Of a stretch of 64,000 nt of DNA, positions 62,128 through 64,000 are shown one piece after another. This DNA is from Glycomyces algeriensis. Its GTDB lineage: Bacteria > Actinomycetota > Actinomycetes > Mycobacteriales > Micromonosporaceae. Location of the stretch: the NCBI RefSeq assembly GCF_027622855.1, contig NZ_JAPZVR010000005.1, forward strand, positions 124,001-188,000, in the 5' to 3' direction. The stretch's first letter is position 1. Every line of letters starts with the position of its first letter. The translations under genes and the position numbers were made by a program. A model generated the notes under the pieces. That model had not been told where the DNA came from. It saw only the letters and a program-made list of their open reading frames with translations, and searched no databases.

Positions 62128-62159
62128 AAGGCCGCCCGGATCGTTCCGGGCGGCCTTTT
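62128..62159. terminator. Intrinsic terminator, probably bidirectional
   Basis: AAGGCCGCCCGGA-TCGT-TCCGGGCGGCCTTTT. It lies 14 bases 3' of the minus-strand lipoprotein stop and at the end of the candidate small RNA. Confidence 0.85.
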
Positions 62160-62173
62160 CTGCGTCTGCGGCG

Positions 62174-62788
62174 CTAGCCGGCCTCGGCCTGCGCGGCGGC
62201 GATGCCCTTGGCGAGTTCGGTGAAGCCCCCGACGAGCTCGTTCACCACGGCCGGGTCCGTGTCCACCGGTGTGGTGTACCGCATCTCGAAGATCGTGCCG
62301 CCCTCGTACCAGCCCATCTCCAGGGCCGGTCCCGCGCCGGTGTCCTCGGTGTGGACGATCCAGTAGGCGGCCTCGCCGAGCCCGTCGATCGCCTCGGTGC
62401 CGTCGGCGAGCTCCTCCTCGTAGACCTCGACCTTGGCCTCGGTGCCGATCACGAACAGCGTCAGGTCCGGGTAGGCGGCCTCGCCGGTCTGGACGGCGCA
62501 GGTGAGCTGGGCCGGCGCCTCCTCGCCCTCGGCGGCCTCGCCGGGCCCGCCCGAGGCGAAGCGGAAGTCCTCGCCCGTCACGGAGTTCAAGGTCGCGGAG
62601 TCGATGAGCGGGCACGCGCCCGCGGCGTCGGCCAGGTCGAGCTCGACCGGCTCGGGCGGGGCCGACGCCTCGGTCGACGAGTTCGCGGCGGAGCCCTCCG
62701 GCTCCTCGCCCGAGGGCGAGTCGTCGTCACTGCAGGCGGCCAGCGCCATGAGGAACGCGGCGGGGATCGCGATCAGCGCGCGCTTCAT
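62174..62788 (-). CDS. Secreted lipoprotein, DUF3558-like
   Basis: 204 residues from ATG 62788. Signal peptide with lipobox ALAAC (Cys19), then a Ser/Glu-rich linker and a globular domain containing ACPLIDSATLNSVTGEDFRF, LTCAVQTGEAAYPDLTLFV and YWIVHTEDTG. The two Cys and the overall pattern resemble the actinobacterial DUF3558 lipoproteins; function unknown. The start overlaps the sulfurtransferase stop in ATGA, so the two are translationally coupled. Confidence 0.8.
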   Translation of the reverse strand: MKRALIAIPAAFLMALAACSDDDSPSGEEPEGSAANSSTEASAPPEPVELDLADAAGACPLIDSATLNSVTGEDFRFASGGPGEAAEGEEAPAQLTCAVQTGEAAYPDLTLFVIGTEAKVEVYEEELADGTEAIDGLGEAAYWIVHTEDTGAGPALEMGWYEGGTIFEMRYTTPVDTDPAVVNELVGGFTELAKGIAAAQAEAG

Positions 62789-63744
62789 CGGGTCTCCCCC
62801 TTCGGCGACGCTTGCGAGCCGATAATTGGCTGCTGTGGCGATGCTTGCGAGCCGTCGATTGGCTGCTGTGGCGATGCTTGCGAGCCGTCGATCGGCTCCA
62901 GTGGCGACGTTTGCGCGCCGTCGTCTAGCGCGGTCGCCACGGCGCCGCCGCGCGAGACCCAGTCGCTCCAGGAGCCGATGTACACCGGCGGTGTGGGCAG
63001 GCCCGCGGCGGTGACGGCGAGCGCGGTGCGCGCCGCGCCGACGCCGGAGCCGCAGTAGTAGGCCGCTTCCGGGTGGGACGCATAGCGTTCGCGCAGCCGG
63101 TCGGTGTCCGCGAGGTCGTCCTCGCCGAGGAAGAGGTTGATGGCGCCGGGCACGTGGCCGGCGACGGGGTCGATCGGTTCCGTCTCGCCGCGGTAGCGCT
63201 CGGGGGCGCGCACGTCGACCAGTTCGCGGGTCTCGGCCCATTCGGCGGCGGACTCGGCGTCGAGCACGGGGAGGTGCCCGGGGCTGACGTGGACGTTGCC
63301 GGGCTTGGGGTCCGCGGTCTGCGCCTCGAGCGGGAGTCCGGCACCGGTCCAGGCCTTGATGCCGCCTTGGAGGACCTGGACCTGCTCGATCCCGGCCCAG
63401 CGGAGGGTCCACCAAGTACGGGCGGCGGCCAAGCTAATTGACGGCTCGCCCGCGTCGCCGAAGGGGCCGTCGCCGTCGTCGTAGACGAGCACATGTGAGT
63501 CGTCGTCGATGCCGGCGGCGCGCAGGACCGCTTGCAGCGCTTCGGGTTCGGGGAGCGGGTGGCGTCCGCCGAGGGTCTCGACGGGGCCGCACACGTCCCG
63601 GTCGAAGTCGAGCCGGACCGCGCCGGGCAGGTGCCCTTCGGCGTAGTCGGCGTCCCTCGAGGGTCCCCCGAGCGTCCAGCGGACGTCGAGCCGGACCGAT
63701 CCGTGCAGTTCAGCGGCCGCCTCGGCGCCGATCAATGGCCTCAT
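62785..63744 (-). CDS. sseA: Rhodanese-type sulfurtransferase (SseA-like) with repeat-derived extensions
   Basis: 319 residues, two rhodanese domains (about 1-140 and 155-270). The active-site loop is YYCGSGVGAA with the persulfide Cys, as in thiosulfate/3-mercaptopyruvate sulfurtransferases. Two features are odd. Residues about 94-104 (PFGDAGEPSIS) are encoded by a copy of the dispersed element, apparently a 33-base in-frame insertion after YDDGDG. The last ~45 residues are an 11-residue repeat (SQASPQQPIDG) encoded by a four-unit 33-base array. The gene follows the deaminase-fold gene by nine bases and overlaps the lipoprotein gene. Confidence 0.9.
   Translation of the reverse strand: MRPLIGAEAAAELHGSVRLDVRWTLGGPSRDADYAEGHLPGAVRLDFDRDVCGPVETLGGRHPLPEPEALQAVLRAAGIDDDSHVLVYDDGDGPFGDAGEPSISLAAARTWWTLRWAGIEQVQVLQGGIKAWTGAGLPLEAQTADPKPGNVHVSPGHLPVLDAESAAEWAETRELVDVRAPERYRGETEPIDPVAGHVPGAINLFLGEDDLADTDRLRERYASHPEAAYYCGSGVGAARTALAVTAAGLPTPPVYIGSWSDWVSRGGAVATALDDGAQTSPLEPIDGSQASPQQPIDGSQASPQQPIIGSQASPKGETR
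62804..62935 (+). repeat. 33-base tandem array (four units) in the sulfurtransferase 3' end
   Basis: Units start at 62804, 62837, 62870 and 62903, each opening GGCGAYGCTTGCGAGCCGT (fourth more diverged: GGCGACGTTTGCGCGCCGT) and continuing to GGCTGCTGT-type ends. Plus-strand orientation of the element, opposite to the host gene. A multiple of three, so the host frame continues through it. Confidence 0.9.
63433..63459 (-). repeat. Dispersed element copy inside sseA (minus orientation)
   Basis: On the minus strand, GGCGACGCGGGCGAGCCGT followed by CAATTAGC: two changes from the consensus core. It encodes part of the apparent 11-residue insertion in the first rhodanese domain. Confidence 0.75.
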
Positions 63745-63753
63745 GGCCCCAGA

Positions 63754-64000
63754 TTAACGGAGGTGCGCGTTGGGGCGTTCGGCCGCGTCCGCGAATTCGG
63801 TCATCACGGCGACAACCACGCCGTTCTCCCGCAAAATCGCGTCGCCGCCGGGCGCGTCGACGAAGTTGAGCGGCTCGCCGAGCGCGTACACGACGCGGGT
63901 GACGCCCGCATCGAGCAGCAGGCGGGCGCAGGGGTCGGGGCGTGAGGCGCGGTGCCCGCACGGCTCCATGGAGGAGTAGGCGGTCGCGCCGCGCGCGGCG
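63754..64000 (-). CDS. Cytidine/riboflavin-deaminase-fold protein, C-terminal part (5' end outside window)
   Basis: About 81 codons to a TAA at 63754. EPCGHRASRPDPCARLLLDAGV is the second zinc motif (PCxxxxxxxPC type) of the cytidine deaminase-like fold, shown here by position (about 63910-63970). LLLDAGVTRVVYAL and the GGDAILRENGVVVAV segment follow as in RibD N-terminal domains. The catalytic HAE motif would lie upstream, beyond base 64000. It ends soon after the deaminase domain, so it is not a bifunctional RibD. Substrate undecided. Nine bases before sseA, same operon. Confidence 0.75.
   Translation of the reverse strand, partial: AARGATAYSSMEPCGHRASRPDPCARLLLDAGVTRVVYALGEPLNFVDAPGGDAILRENGVVVAVMTEFADAAERPNAHLR

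Larger units (their letters stand above)
61992..62159 (+). ncRNA. Candidate small RNA downstream of ideR
   Basis: From a predicted start near 61992 to the terminator at 62159 (about 165 bases) no frame has a plausible start. The transcript would contain a small hairpin GGTTT-TCG-GAAACC, a run of eight C (62061-62068) and a long stem TGAGCGCCC...GGGCGCTCA with inner CCTCGC/GCGAGG and a TCCCCCG loop (62072-62110). It ends in the terminator AAGGCCGCCCGGA/TCCGGGCGGCCTT (62128-62159). A LacI-type operator overlaps the first transcribed bases. C-rich unpaired stretches recall the actinobacterial 6C RNA, but the layout does not clearly match it. Confidence 0.55.

Noticed and set aside
62351-63058. 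Plus-strand frame with Cys-rich GDACEP repeats
   Set aside because: The repeats come from the 33-base array antisense to sseA; the frame lacks an RBS and runs through two real genes.

Overview
This is a high-GC actinomycetal chromosome segment, almost entirely core genome. I infer Actinomycetota from GC-rich codon use, GTG/TTG starts, a principal sigma factor with a Lys/Ala-rich N-terminus, an IdeR-type iron regulator, coproporphyrin-dependent haem genes (hemE-hemY-hemQ), and many actinobacteria-specific small families (DUF3159, DUF3710, DUF3093, DUF4193, DUF3099, DUF3039, DUF5685). The gene order from hemQ to ideR broadly follows the hemE/hemY/RNase D/dxs and Rv2689c-Rv2711 (RNA methyltransferase, APC permease, ceoBC, dut, cei, sigA, sigB, ideR) order that I recall from Mycobacterium tuberculosis. 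The genus cannot be fixed from this window; a filamentous, cellulose-attacking soil actinomycete such as Glycomycetaceae would fit.

Layout. 1-3 kb: 5' part of miaB, two decayed gene ends (ECF sigma factor, MMPL transporter), and an aldo/keto reductase divergent from its probable TetR regulator. 3-14 kb: branched-chain amino acid genes ilvB-ilvN-ilvC behind a leader-peptide attenuator, a membrane GGDEF/EAL protein, an unknown coiled-coil membrane protein, and ilvD. 14-18 kb: hemE-hemY-hemQ plus a small signal-peptidase-like gene. 18-23 kb: RNase D and a fadA-fadB beta-oxidation pair. 23-29 kb: a secreted wall-associated protein and two large paralogous membrane proteins. 29-38 kb: dxs, a catalytically degenerate adenosine-deaminase-like protein, a glycine betaine/proline ABC transporter and a Tat-exported alginate-lyase-family enzyme. 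38-46 kb: DUF5685 protein with a cysteine-rich tail, rRNA methyltransferase, APC permease, LD-carboxypeptidase and the TrkA pair ceoB/ceoC. 46-49 kb: two tandem AA10 lytic polysaccharide monooxygenases with CBM2, each under a CebR-like operator. 49-62 kb: the dut/cei/sigA/sigB/ideR block. 62-64 kb: lipoprotein, rhodanese-type sulfurtransferase and a partial cytidine-deaminase-fold gene.

The most unusual content lies between and inside genes. A short dispersed element (core GGCGACGCTTGCGAGCCGT, then an AATTGGC-like end) occurs at four loci in both orientations. It forms a 36-bp tandem array at 57.9 kb and a 33-bp array that extends the sulfurtransferase C-terminus, and it appears to be inserted in frame, as 11 codons, inside the same sulfurtransferase gene. 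A promoter-operator-terminator unit without an ORF downstream of ideR looks like a small RNA gene. The ilvB attenuator has a probably leaderless leader peptide ending LVVVLI. Two almost pure G/C tracts (37.4 and 42.0 kb) are flanked by repeats and may be assembly problems.
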